A stretch of DNA of 64,000 nt, from the NCBI RefSeq assembly GCF_009707545.1, contig NZ_WLYK01000002.1, positions 1 through 64,000 on the forward strand, written 5' to 3'. The notes under the pieces are model-generated. The model did no database searches, was not told the DNA's origin, and was given only the letters and a program-made list of their open reading frames with translations. The number at the start of each line of letters is the position of its first letter. The stretch's first letter is position 1. The translations under genes and the position numbers were made by a program. Origin of the DNA: Nakamurella alba (GTDB lineage: Bacteria > Actinomycetota > Actinomycetes > Mycobacteriales > Nakamurellaceae). This document shows positions 44,613 to 52,597 of the stretch, one piece after another.

Positions 44613-45404
44613 TCAGTCGGAGGCCCGCCACTCGATCGTGTCGTTGAGGAGCCGGTGGGTGCCGCGGGCGAAGAAGCGCTCGCTGTCCCGGAGGTGCTGC
44701 CACATGGCCGCCCGGGCCTCCTGCGGATCTCCGTCGCGCAGTTTGGCCAGGATCTCGGCGTGCGACTGGTGGATCGCGCGCCGCACCCGGGGCGAGTACG
44801 TGATCGCCAGCTTCCGGTCGAGGATGTGGTCCAGGGACTCGACGATGCTGGCCAGCAGCACGTTCCCGGAGGCCTCGGCGACCAGCTGGTGGAACCGCAT
44901 GTTGGCGCTGACGAAGGCGCGGTCGTCGTCCAGGCTGTCCTGCATGGTCGACAGGTTCTCGTCGAGGCGGGCCAGCTGGTCGGCGGTGATCCGGTCGGCG
45001 GCCAGCGCCGAGAGCAGCGGCTCGGTCAGCGTTCTCAGCTCCAGGACGGCACTGACCGGGACCTTCTTGACCTGCATGAGCAGTGCCAGCGTGGAGGCCA
45101 GGTGCCCGGCGCCGGGGTTCTGCACCATCGGGCCGCCGCCGGGGCCGGAGCGGACCCGGATCACACCGTGGTGCTCGAGGATGCGCAGCGCTTCCCGGAG
45201 GGTGCCGCGGGCGACGCCGTACTCCTTCATCATCTGCAGCTCGGAGGCCAGCCGGTGCCCGGGGGCGTAGCCGTACTCGGAGATCTCGTTGACGATGCTC
45301 TGCGCGACCAGGGTCGCCGCCTTCGGCACCGTCTGCACCAGCTTCCGCGACGGCCGCTCGTCGGTGGAGGTACCGCCGTTCACGGCATCGTTGTTCTCGT
45401 TCAC
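44613..45404 (-). CDS. FadR/GntR-family transcriptional regulator (FCD domain)
   Basis: 263 aa. The winged helix (about 25-95) contains ASELQMMKEYGVARGTLREALRIL, recognised by VARGTLREALR. A C-terminal FCD effector domain (about 115-245) follows, with FHQLVAEASGN. I chose GTG at 45404 because AAGGGAG lies seven bases upstream; the longer GTG at 45410 is too close. It probably senses an intermediate of the surrounding catabolic cluster. Its own promoter region carries a GT-N2-AC dyad typical of GntR operators. Confidence 0.86.
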   Translation of the reverse strand: MNENNDAVNGGTSTDERPSRKLVQTVPKAATLVAQSIVNEISEYGYAPGHRLASELQMMKEYGVARGTLREALRILEHHGVIRVRSGPGGGPMVQNPGAGHLASTLALLMQVKKVPVSAVLELRTLTEPLLSALAADRITADQLARLDENLSTMQDSLDDDRAFVSANMRFHQLVAEASGNVLLASIVESLDHILDRKLAITYSPRVRRAIHQSHAEILAKLRDGDPQEARAAMWQHLRDSERFFARGTHRLLNDTIEWRASD

Positions 45405-45451
45405 GAGCACTCCCTTCGATGCCTCGGCCGGAGCCCCTCGATGCCGACTGT

Positions 45452-45467
45452 GCTAATCAGTGTACTG
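45452..45467 (-). promoter_or_regulatory. Putative operator of the FadR-type regulator gene
   Basis: The minus strand reads CAGTACACTGATTAGC. Its inner part CAGT-GT-ACTG (45458-45467, plus strand) is a near-symmetric GT..AC dyad as used by GntR-family repressors. It lies 48 bases upstream of the start codon and matches the motif of the Rieske and second ThDP promoters. Confidence 0.5.
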
Positions 45468-45661
45468 GACCCGGGGGCAGCCCCGGCCTCCGCGCAGCGA
45501 CGGTGCCACCGGGTGGGCGACGTCGGATCGCAGTCGTCCATCCCGGTTCCTCCGTTCCTGTCCGGACGACGGCAGGGTACTCAGGATCGACCGGCGTGTC
45601 CCGAAGGCGACCGGTATGTCGGCCGATGCTTCGCGACCGCTCCCCCGGCCTGCGGGGCTCG

Positions 45662-47311
45662 TCATTCGAAGAGGGCGCGGTGCGAGAAGGGCGGGTCCTC
45701 CGGTGAGGTGATCACCTCGAGCAGCACCGCCCGGCCGTCCAGGGTGGCCGTATGTGCCTCTTGCAACGCGCCGCGGATGTCGGACGGCCGGTCGACCCGG
45801 ATCCCCACACCACCCATCGCCCGGGCCATGTCCGCGTAGTCCCCGCCGGTCGTCCGGGCACCGTACCGCTTGTGCGAGACCCGCATGACCTCCTCCTCCC
45901 CCGCCATGATGAAGTTGTTGAGAACGACGGTGATGATGGGGATCTCGTTGCGGACTGCGGTCTCGAAGTCCAGTCCCACCATGCCGAAGGCGGCGTCCCC
46001 CATCACGTTGACGCAGACCGCGTCGGGACGGGCGAGTTTGGCCCCCATGATGAGCCCGAGACCGGAGCCGAGGGCATGCGACTTGCCCCAGCCGAGGTAC
46101 CCGCCCGGCTCCCTGGTGTGCACGAACGGCACCATCATGTCCCGGGTGCTCCCGGAGTCGTGGGTGAGGACCGACCGGGGCACACCGGCACAGAAGTCGT
46201 CCACCTCCCGGATGAACCGATAGGGGCTGATCGGGGTGGAATCCGAGGTGAGGACCGGCTCCCATTCCCGCATCCAGGCGCTCCGCACCTCGGCGATCCC
46301 GCTCGTCACCGCGTCGGTCCGGGCCTCGGAAGCGCTGTCGCCGTCCAGCGCCTGCTGCAGCGCGACGATCGCCTGCCGGACGTCTCCCAAGACCGGGCAG
46401 GCGATCTCGTAGTCGGCGTACAGGTCGCCGGGGTTCACCGTCACCTGGATCAGGGTCGGACTCCCGGACAGCGTCCGGGTCATCAGGTGTTTCTTCAGGC
46501 TGGTACCGAGCGCCAGCACGACGTCCGCGTGGTCCAGGAAGTGCACGGCCGTGGCCGTGGACGACGAGGCGGCCGTACCCAGCGCCAGTGGGTGGCGTTC
46601 CGGGAACGAGCTCTTGCCGGCCAGGGTGGTGACCACGGGGATCGCGAGATGCTCGGCCAGCGAGAGCAGTTCGGCGGACGCCTGCCCGTACAGCACGCCC
46701 TGGCCGGCCAGGATCACCGGTCGCTCGGCGGCGCGGAGCAGCCGGGCGGCCTCCTCGATCGCCGCCGGGTCAGGGCCGGGCACAGTACGCCGGACGGACT
46801 GCGGCGCGGCCTCCGCCTCGGGCACCGTGACGAGCGGCAGGTCGTGCGGCACCTCGAGCATCACCGGGCCCGGCTGGCCGTTCCGCAGACGGCCGAGCAC
46901 CCGGCGCATCGTGTCCCGCAGCAGGTCTGCCGACTGCAGCCGGTAGAAGGCCTTCGTCACGTGTTCGAATGTCTCGGCCGACCGGAAGTACGGTGTCACA
47001 CCGGAACGGTCGGCCGGATACCCCAGGGGCAGCAACAGGATCGGCACGCTGTCCGCGTAGGCCGACGAGATGCCCGAGAACGCGTTCTCCGCTCCCGGGC
47101 CGTACTGCATGGCGAACACCCCCGGCGGGTTCCCGAGCGTCAGCCGCGAGTAACCGTCGGCGATACCGACGCCCACCCGCTCCTGCCGGCAGACGATCGG
47201 CCGGATGCCGATCCGGGCCGCGGTGTCGATGAAGGGTGTCGTGGGGTAGCAGCTGAGGATCTCGACCCCCTCGGCCTTGAGCTGCTCCATCAGCGCAGTC
47301 GCCAGTCGCAT
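45662..47311 (-). CDS. ThDP-dependent enzyme, acetolactate synthase-like
   Basis: 549 aa. The PYR domain has CYPTTPFIDTAAR and the conserved Glu in CRQERVGVGIADGYSR. The PP domain has VMGDAAFGMVGLDFE and LNNFIMAGEEE, a variant of the GDG...NN motif. Unlike the first ThDP gene, the N-terminal motif is not benzoylformate-decarboxylase-like. Lyase, decarboxylase or carboligase activity is possible. ATG at 47311 follows GAGGA. Monocistronic in appearance, and read away from the SDR gene at 47832. Confidence 0.8.
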   Translation of the reverse strand: MRLATALMEQLKAEGVEILSCYPTTPFIDTAARIGIRPIVCRQERVGVGIADGYSRLTLGNPPGVFAMQYGPGAENAFSGISSAYADSVPILLLPLGYPADRSGVTPYFRSAETFEHVTKAFYRLQSADLLRDTMRRVLGRLRNGQPGPVMLEVPHDLPLVTVPEAEAAPQSVRRTVPGPDPAAIEEAARLLRAAERPVILAGQGVLYGQASAELLSLAEHLAIPVVTTLAGKSSFPERHPLALGTAASSSTATAVHFLDHADVVLALGTSLKKHLMTRTLSGSPTLIQVTVNPGDLYADYEIACPVLGDVRQAIVALQQALDGDSASEARTDAVTSGIAEVRSAWMREWEPVLTSDSTPISPYRFIREVDDFCAGVPRSVLTHDSGSTRDMMVPFVHTREPGGYLGWGKSHALGSGLGLIMGAKLARPDAVCVNVMGDAAFGMVGLDFETAVRNEIPIITVVLNNFIMAGEEEVMRVSHKRYGARTTGGDYADMARAMGGVGIRVDRPSDIRGALQEAHTATLDGRAVLLEVITSPEDPPFSHRALFE

Positions 47312-47362
47312 GGTCGGGTCCTCGCGTCGGTCGGAGCCTGTCGGCACTGCCAGGCAGTTCAT

Positions 47363-47378
47363 GCTTATCATTGTCATG
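47363..47378 (-). promoter_or_regulatory. Shared 16-bp motif upstream of the second ThDP gene
   Basis: The minus strand reads CATGACAATGATAAGC, sharing 13 of 16 bases with the consensus of four sites. It lies 52 bases upstream of the start codon, the same distance as at the Rieske gene. Confidence 0.45.
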
Positions 47379-47642
47379 GCTGTGGAACAACAGTCGGGTT
47401 CCGGTGACATCCGGCCGACGCCACGCCGCCGCCGGACGGACCGCGGTGCAGATACTCCGGGCAGCCGACACGGAGCCGTTGTCGGGCGGTATCATCTCTG
47501 CTGCAGTATTTCTCGTGGTTGGACTCCGGCCGGGACCTCGGTCCGTCATCCGACCCGGACGGGTTCCCGGGGCGGACCCGCGGGCCGGGAACCTCGTCCT
47601 AACCCTTGTCCGGTCGGCGGGTATGCAGTACAACTCGTATCA

Positions 47643-47786
47643 GCATTGTGCTGGATCAGCACTGTGTTGTGTCAGCACTGTGTTGGATCGGCACTGTGTT
47701 GTGTCAGCACTGTGTTGGATCGGCACTGTGTTGTGTCAGCACTGTGTTGGATCGGCACTGTGTTGTATCGGCACTGTGTTGTATCG
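47643..47786 (+). repeat. 16-bp tandem repeat, nine copies, with a 32-bp super-period
   Basis: Units begin at 47643 and every 16 bases to 47771. Two variants alternate, GCACTGTGTTGTGTCA and GCACTGTGTTGGATCG, which gives a 32-bp higher-order period for three cycles, before two copies of GCACTGTGTTGTATCG. A degenerate unit follows. The array ends 45 bases upstream of the SDR start codon. Confidence 0.9.
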
Positions 47787-47831
47787 GCATCGTGCGGCGG
47801 ACAACGACTCGAGGACGGTGTGGTCTCCGGG

Positions 47832-48626
47832 ATGAACCTGACGGACATGACGGGCAAGGCCGGCCTGGTCACCGGGGCCGGCTACGGCATCGGACGGGGG
47901 TCGGCGCGCCATCTGGCATCGCTCGGGGCGCAGGTGGCGGTGATCGACCGCGATGTGGAACGCGGCCACGAGACCGTCGACATGATCGCGGCCGACGGCG
48001 GTCCGGAGGCGTTGTTCCTCGAAGCCGACGTCTCCGACGAGGAACAGGTCGCCCACGCCGTCGCCGCGACGGTGGCGGCGTTCGGCAGGCTGGACTTCGC
48101 CCACAACAACGCGGCCATCTCACCGGTCACCGGGAACACCGTCGAATGCAGCCTGGAGCACTGGGACGCGATCCTGTCGGTGAACCTGACCGGCTTGTGG
48201 CTGTGCATGAAACACGAGATCCCGCAGATGGTATCGAGTGGCGGAGGGGCGATCGTCAACACGTCCTCCGGTGTCGGCCTGCTCGGGATGTCCCACCAAC
48301 CCGCCTATGTCGCGAGCAAGCACGGCATCATCGGCGTCACCAAGGCGGCCGCGCTCGAGTTCGCCGCCGCCGGCGTGCGGGTCAATGCGATCTGCCCGGG
48401 ACCGGTGCTCACCGGTCTGACCGAACAGGGTCTGCTCGACGGCAAGTACACCCTGGACACGCTGGCGTCGCTGAACCCGATGAAGAAGGTCGCCTACCCC
48501 GACGACATCTCCGGCGCCGTGGCCTGGCTCTGCAGCGATGCCTCCGCCTTCGTCACCGGCGTCGCGCTCCCGGTGGACGGCGGCACCGTGGCCGGCCTCC
48601 CGTCCTTCCGTCCTCCGGCCGCCTGA
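47832..48626 (+). CDS. SDR family oxidoreductase
   Basis: 264 aa, classical SDR. Cofactor motif TGAGYGIGRGSARHLA near residue 12, NNAAISPVTG (NNA form), catalytic Ser in NTSSGVGLLG, YVASK near residue 160 and NAICPGPV. ATG at 47832 is used. An in-frame GTG at 47820 has GAGGA four bases upstream and is a real alternative start. It converges with the VOC gene. Confidence 0.87.
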   Translation: MNLTDMTGKAGLVTGAGYGIGRGSARHLASLGAQVAVIDRDVERGHETVDMIAADGGPEALFLEADVSDEEQVAHAVAATVAAFGRLDFAHNNAAISPVTGNTVECSLEHWDAILSVNLTGLWLCMKHEIPQMVSSGGGAIVNTSSGVGLLGMSHQPAYVASKHGIIGVTKAAALEFAAAGVRVNAICPGPVLTGLTEQGLLDGKYTLDTLASLNPMKKVAYPDDISGAVAWLCSDASAFVTGVALPVDGGTVAGLPSFRPPAA

Positions 48627-48737
48627 TCTGCGGTTCGATCGGACGGAACCCGTCGGTACCGGCCGATCGGAACGAGACGCGCCACGGATCCGGGTCGTCC
48701 CGGTGCATGCCCGGGAGAGGTCGCAGGCGGTGGGAAC

Positions 48738-49199
48738 TCAGGCCGGCGTCGCGACGAACTCGAGCAGGTTGCCGTCCGGGTCCTCCACCAGACACATCAC
48801 CACCGACGCGGTACCGCCGATCAGCACCGGCTGCGGCGGCCCGTAGCTGCGGCCGCCCAGGGCGACGAGTCGCTCCCGGAGCTCGTCGATCTCGTCGGCG
48901 GGCACCGCGAAGGACAGCATGTAGAAGCCGGGAGCGCCCGGGCCGGAAGTCTCCGTACGCGGACGCGCGAACGGTGCCTCCCACTCGAGAAGTTCGATCA
49001 TCGCCTGGCGGGACGGCCCGCGGAGGAAGACGGACCGACCGGTGGTGCCGGCCGGCAGCCGCAGCGCGTCGCGCAGGTCGTCGCCGTCCAGGGTCAGCCC
49101 GGCGCCCTGTCGGTACCCCAGGCCGTCCCGGTAGAAGGTCACCGACCGCTCGAGGTCTGCGACAACTACGGCGACGTGGTGGATCTCGCTGACGGGCAC
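48738..49199 (-). CDS. VOC/glyoxalase-fold protein
   Basis: 153 aa with two beta-alpha-beta-beta-beta modules. HHVAVVVADLERSVTFYRD is the first metal-ligand module; DPDGNLLEFVATPA is the C-terminal module with a possible metal Glu. Could be a lyase, epimerase (methylmalonyl-CoA epimerase-like) or extradiol dioxygenase relative. GTG start with GAGGAGAG Shine-Dalgarno. Confidence 0.8.
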   Translation of the reverse strand: MPVSEIHHVAVVVADLERSVTFYRDGLGYRQGAGLTLDGDDLRDALRLPAGTTGRSVFLRGPSRQAMIELLEWEAPFARPRTETSGPGAPGFYMLSFAVPADEIDELRERLVALGGRSYGPPQPVLIGGTASVVMCLVEDPDGNLLEFVATPA

Positions 49200-49430
49200 G
49201 GCTCTCCTCGTGGCATGGCGTCGTCGTGGCGGAGCTCCGACGACTCCCGTGGCGTCCGGATCGACGGTGCAGGTCCCGGCGGCTGTTCGATGCCGACGCT
49301 AGCCACGTTTCGACCCTCACCCTCGGCCCTGTCGCAGTCGGATTGTCGGACTCCACAAGGCACACGGTCGTTCGCCGACGAGCCGGGATCCGGCAGGCCC
49401 GGCCGGTCGGGGCGGACCGTCCGGCGCCGA

Positions 49431-50507
49431 TCAGCCGCCGGTGGGCGGGGTGCCACCGCCGCCGGGGCCGCCACCCATGCCGCCCCCGCCGCCGCCGGAC
49501 GGGGCGCTGCCGGCGCTCGGCGTGGTGGTGGTGTCCACCGGTGCGGTCAGCGAGGCCGTGTAGCCGGAGGTGACATCGCCGCTGACGGTGCCGATCTGAT
49601 GGATGCCGGCGTCGTCACCGAACACGTTGTCGGACTGCAGGGTGATCTGCGACAGGTTGGTCACCGATTGCTCGTACCCCGTGGTGGCGTACACGGTCTC
49701 GCACACGTTCTGCGGCAGCGCCATCTGCGAGGTGGCGATCGCGTTGGCCGAATCGGAGATCGACGCCTCGTCCGGGTAGACCTCGAAGTGGATGTGCGGC
49801 CAGCGGCCGGAGTAGCACGCCGGGAAGATGCTGGTGAAGCTGACCTTGCCGTTAGCGTCGGCGATCTGCACACCGCGGAGGTAGTTCTCGTCCTCGATGC
49901 CGCTGGAGTACATCGAGTAGTTGCCGTCCCGGTCGCAGTGCCAGGCGTACACCGCCACGCCGGCGAACGGTGATCCGCCGCTGGCCATGTCGAGCACGGT
50001 GAATTCGAAGGTCAGCGGCACGCCCTCGGCGGTGGTGGTGGAGGTGCCGAAGCTGGAGCGGATGTCCTGCCGGACGATCCCGCTCTCCTCGAGCACGTCG
50101 GGCCCGTTCGACCCGTCGCCCGGGTAGGGGCCGGCCGTCTCGTCCGGGATCTCGGTCAGGTCGCCCGAGGTGCTCGAGGCGGCCGAGCTGGTGCTCGAGT
50201 CCGCAGCACTGGTGGCATCCGAGCTGGTGGATCCGGAGGAGGTGGTGAAGCCGGCGGCGGTGCTCGAGCCGGTCGTGGTCGCCGCGGCGGCGGTGCTCGA
50301 CGTCCCGGTCACGGTGTCGGTGCTGCAGGCGGCCAGCGCAAAGGCGCCGGCGCCGAGCCCGACGACCCGGAACATGCGGCGGCGGGTCAGCAGGGTGCGG
50401 ACGTCGAAGGACAGGCCCTGGTCGACGACCTCGTCGTCCGGGCGGGGCAGCAGTCGGCCCTGGTAGGCAGGGCCCTGCGGCGTCTGGTCGGGCGTGGGCT
50501 GGGACAC
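49431..50507 (-). CDS. Tat-exported lipoprotein with an intradiol dioxygenase domain
   Basis: 358 aa. The N-terminus has a twin-arginine-type motif TRRRMFRVVG, a hydrophobic stretch and a lipobox LAACS (Cys near 64). A Ser/Thr linker follows to ~115. The domain has ETAGPYPGDG, and the iron ligands are visible in CYSGRWPHIHFEVYP (the Tyr, and the H-x-H pair). A C-terminal Gly-rich tail (~30 residues) ends the protein. So it is an exported, probably membrane-anchored ring-cleaving enzyme. GTG start with GAGGAG Shine-Dalgarno. Confidence 0.83.
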   Translation of the reverse strand: MSQPTPDQTPQGPAYQGRLLPRPDDEVVDQGLSFDVRTLLTRRRMFRVVGLGAGAFALAACSTDTVTGTSSTAAAATTTGSSTAAGFTTSSGSTSSDATSAADSSTSSAASSTSGDLTEIPDETAGPYPGDGSNGPDVLEESGIVRQDIRSSFGTSTTTAEGVPLTFEFTVLDMASGGSPFAGVAVYAWHCDRDGNYSMYSSGIEDENYLRGVQIADANGKVSFTSIFPACYSGRWPHIHFEVYPDEASISDSANAIATSQMALPQNVCETVYATTGYEQSVTNLSQITLQSDNVFGDDAGIHQIGTVSGDVTSGYTASLTAPVDTTTTPSAGSAPSGGGGGGMGGGPGGGGTPPTGG

Positions 50508-50691
50508 GATGATCTCCTCGTTCGGCGGCGTGAGGACATCCTCTGAGGGTTCCCTGTGGGCGTCCGGATCGCACGCTGTGCCGAACCTGTGAGAGTCGCG
50601 GGCCGGGATGGTGCGTCGAACGCACTGCTCCTCCGGCCCGAGATCTGCTGTGCAGCAGGCACTGTGGGGTCGCGAGGCCGGCCGGGCGGGT

Positions 50692-50779
50692 GCGCGTACG
50701 AAACTGGCGACTCCTGCACCACCCGTCCCAACGGCGGCATCTTCACACGCGCAAGCGATGTTGATCATCGCGCCTCGGG
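50692..50779. repeat. 88-bp direct repeat, copy 1
   Basis: Begins GCGCGTACGAAA and ends GCGCCTCGGG. Copy 2 starts 111 bases later and differs at only two positions. A TGATCA-centred stretch lies near the right end of each copy. Confidence 0.9.
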
Positions 50780-50802
50780 GCGGGGCGGTGGCGGTGGAAG
50801 GC

Positions 50803-50890
50803 GCGCGTACGAAATTGGCGACCCCTGCACCACCCGTCCCAACGGCGGCATCTTCACACGCGCAAGCGATGTTGATCATCGCGCCTCGGG
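50803..50890. repeat. 88-bp direct repeat, copy 2
   Basis: 86 of 88 bases are identical to copy 1. The 23-base segment between the copies is G-rich. The pair looks like a recent local duplication, or a selected pair of regulatory or RNA elements. Confidence 0.9.
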
Positions 50891-50914
50891 CGGGTCGGGA
50901 CGGGGGGAAGGCAA

Positions 50915-50947
50915 CCGGCCCGACACCCGGGGTGGGCGTCGGGCCGG
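50915..50947 (-). terminator. Terminator downstream of dctA
   Basis: CCGGCCCGAC / GTCGGGCCGG is a perfect 10-bp stem with a 13-base loop, 42-74 bases after the dctA stop at 50989. On the minus strand it is followed by a short pyrimidine-rich stretch. Confidence 0.65.
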
Positions 50948-50988
50948 CTGCGGCTCGCTGGTGGGTGCGGTCACCCCGGATCAAGGCG

Positions 50989-52437
50989 TCAGCGCGCGGC
51001 GCCGGCCTTCTCCAGCACGGCCGGCCGCTGCTGCGGCAGCGACTCGACCGGGGCTGCGGACGGCGCCGTCCCGTCCACCACGGGAGCGGGATCACCGTGG
51101 TCGTCGAGCATGTCGCTCTCGTCGAAGGGCAGCCCGCCGTCGAGCACCTGGTCCAGCCGACCGCGGTCGACCTCCTTGGTCCAGGTCCCGACGAGCACCG
51201 TGGCGACGGCGTTGCCGGCGAAGTTGGTCAGCGCCCGGGCCTCGGACATGAAGCGGTCGATGCCGACGATCAGGCCGACGCCGTCGACCAGGTCGGGCCG
51301 ATGCGCCTGCAGCCCGCCGGCCAGGGTGGCCAGCCCGGCGCCGGTGACCCCGGCCGCCCCCTTCGACGCGATGATCATGAAGACCAGCAGGCCGATCTGC
51401 TCGCCGATCGACATCGGCGTGCCGACCGCCTCGGCCACGAACAGCGAGGCCATGGTCAGGTAGATCGCCGTGCCGTCCAGGTTGAAGGAGTAGCCGGTCG
51501 GCACCACGACGCCGACCACCGGCTTCGACACGCCCAGGTGCTCCATCTTGGCGATCAACCGCGGCAGCGCGGTTTCGGACGAGGAGGTGGACAGGATCAG
51601 CAGGAACTCCCGGCCCAGGTACCGGAAGAGCCGGAAGATGTTGACCCGGGCGACCACCCGGAGCAGCGTGCCCAGCACGCCGAAGACGAACAGCACGCAG
51701 GTCAGGTAGAAGGCGAGCATCAGCATCGCGAGGTTGCCGAGCGCGGACAGGCCGGTCGCACCGACCACCGCGGCGATGGCGCCGAAGGCACCGACCGGGG
51801 CCGCCCACATCAGCATCGCCAGCACCTTGAACACCAGCCGCTGGACGTGCCCGATGCCGCGCAGCACCGGCTCGCCGCGGCTGCCCAGCGACTGCAGGGC
51901 GAACCCGACAAGCAGCGCCACGAACAGCGTCTGCAGCACCTTGCCCTCGGTGAGCGCCGACAGCAGCGACGTCGGCACCAGGTCGCCGACGAACTCCCAG
52001 GTACTGGTCGCCGACCCGGTCTCGGCGGCCTTCTCCCCCGCCGCCGCCATCGCGTCGGTCAGCTGCAGCCCGGTGCCCGGCTGCACGATGTTGCCGACCA
52101 CCAGGCCGATACCCAGCGCCAGCGTCGACATCGAGACGAAGTACAGCAGCGCGAGACCGCCGACCCGGCCGACCTTCGCCGCCTGCCGCACCGAACCGAT
52201 GCCCAGCACGATGGTGCAGAAGATGATCGGGCTGATCATCATCTTCACCAGGGACACGAACAGCTCGCCCAGCGGCTTGAGCGAGACGCCGAACGCCGGC
52301 GCGATGACGCCGACCAGGATGCCGGCGCCGACGGCGACGATCACGGCGATGTAGAGCCAGTGACTGCGGTCGCGGCGACGGGCCGGGCCTTGATCGGAGC
52401 CGCCTGATCCCTGGCGCCGCAGGTGCGGGATTGTCAT
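50989..52437 (-). CDS. dctA: C4-dicarboxylate:cation symporter DctA
   Basis: 482 aa of the DAACS family, imports succinate, fumarate, malate and perhaps aspartate. The serine-rich signature LSTSSSETALPRL is near residue 285, and the substrate motif VVPTGYSFNLDGTAIYLT near 310. Eight or so hydrophobic segments. ATG at 52437 is chosen for GGAGG upstream; the GTG 12 bases earlier would remove it. Divergent from a two-component system that probably controls it. Confidence 0.92.
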   Translation of the reverse strand: MTIPHLRRQGSGGSDQGPARRRDRSHWLYIAVIVAVGAGILVGVIAPAFGVSLKPLGELFVSLVKMMISPIIFCTIVLGIGSVRQAAKVGRVGGLALLYFVSMSTLALGIGLVVGNIVQPGTGLQLTDAMAAAGEKAAETGSATSTWEFVGDLVPTSLLSALTEGKVLQTLFVALLVGFALQSLGSRGEPVLRGIGHVQRLVFKVLAMLMWAAPVGAFGAIAAVVGATGLSALGNLAMLMLAFYLTCVLFVFGVLGTLLRVVARVNIFRLFRYLGREFLLILSTSSSETALPRLIAKMEHLGVSKPVVGVVVPTGYSFNLDGTAIYLTMASLFVAEAVGTPMSIGEQIGLLVFMIIASKGAAGVTGAGLATLAGGLQAHRPDLVDGVGLIVGIDRFMSEARALTNFAGNAVATVLVGTWTKEVDRGRLDQVLDGGLPFDESDMLDDHGDPAPVVDGTAPSAAPVESLPQQRPAVLEKAGAAR

Positions 52438-52445
52438 GCGAACCT

Positions 52446-52459
52446 CCACATCGATGTGG
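52446..52459. promoter_or_regulatory. 14-bp perfect palindrome next to the dctA Shine-Dalgarno
   Basis: CCACATCGATGTGG is its own reverse complement and partly overlaps the GGAGG of dctA. It may be an operator for the DctR-like regulator or a translation-control hairpin. Only the symmetry is seen. Confidence 0.5.
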
Positions 52460-52597
52460 CGCGGACCACTCCGCCGCCGGATGTCGAGGACTCTGTCCCG
52501 GGGATCATGGCCCTGTCGTGGTTCTGCTCACAGAGTTCACGGCCCCGCGCGCTCCTCCCCGGTGACGCCGGTCATGTGATGGGTGACACTGACCGGT

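Larger units (their letters stand above)
47312..47831. other. 520-base divergent intergenic region
   Basis: Between the second ThDP gene and the SDR gene. It holds an operator-like motif (47363) and a long 16-bp repeat array (47643). Nothing else with coding character is seen. Confidence 0.6.
50508..50988. other. 481-base noncoding region with a duplicated segment
   Basis: Between the dioxygenase and dctA genes, both on the minus strand. Contains an 88-bp tandem duplication and a terminator for dctA. Small ORFs here follow the duplication on both strands and have no start-site support. Confidence 0.6.

Noticed and set aside
44150-44647. Plus-strand open frames across the 15-bp array, translating to RALLD/RALPD repeats
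   Set aside because: A 15-base unit stays open in all frames when it lacks stops. There is no ribosome binding site and composition follows the repeat.
44215-47786. CRISPR array at the tandem repeats
   Set aside because: Units of 15-16 bp are directly adjacent with no spacers, and there are no cas genes in the window.
50692-50890. Two copies of a small protein starting MINIACACEDAAVG on the minus strand
   Set aside because: The frames run into each other without a stop or ribosome binding site. The DNA duplication explains the repeated peptide.
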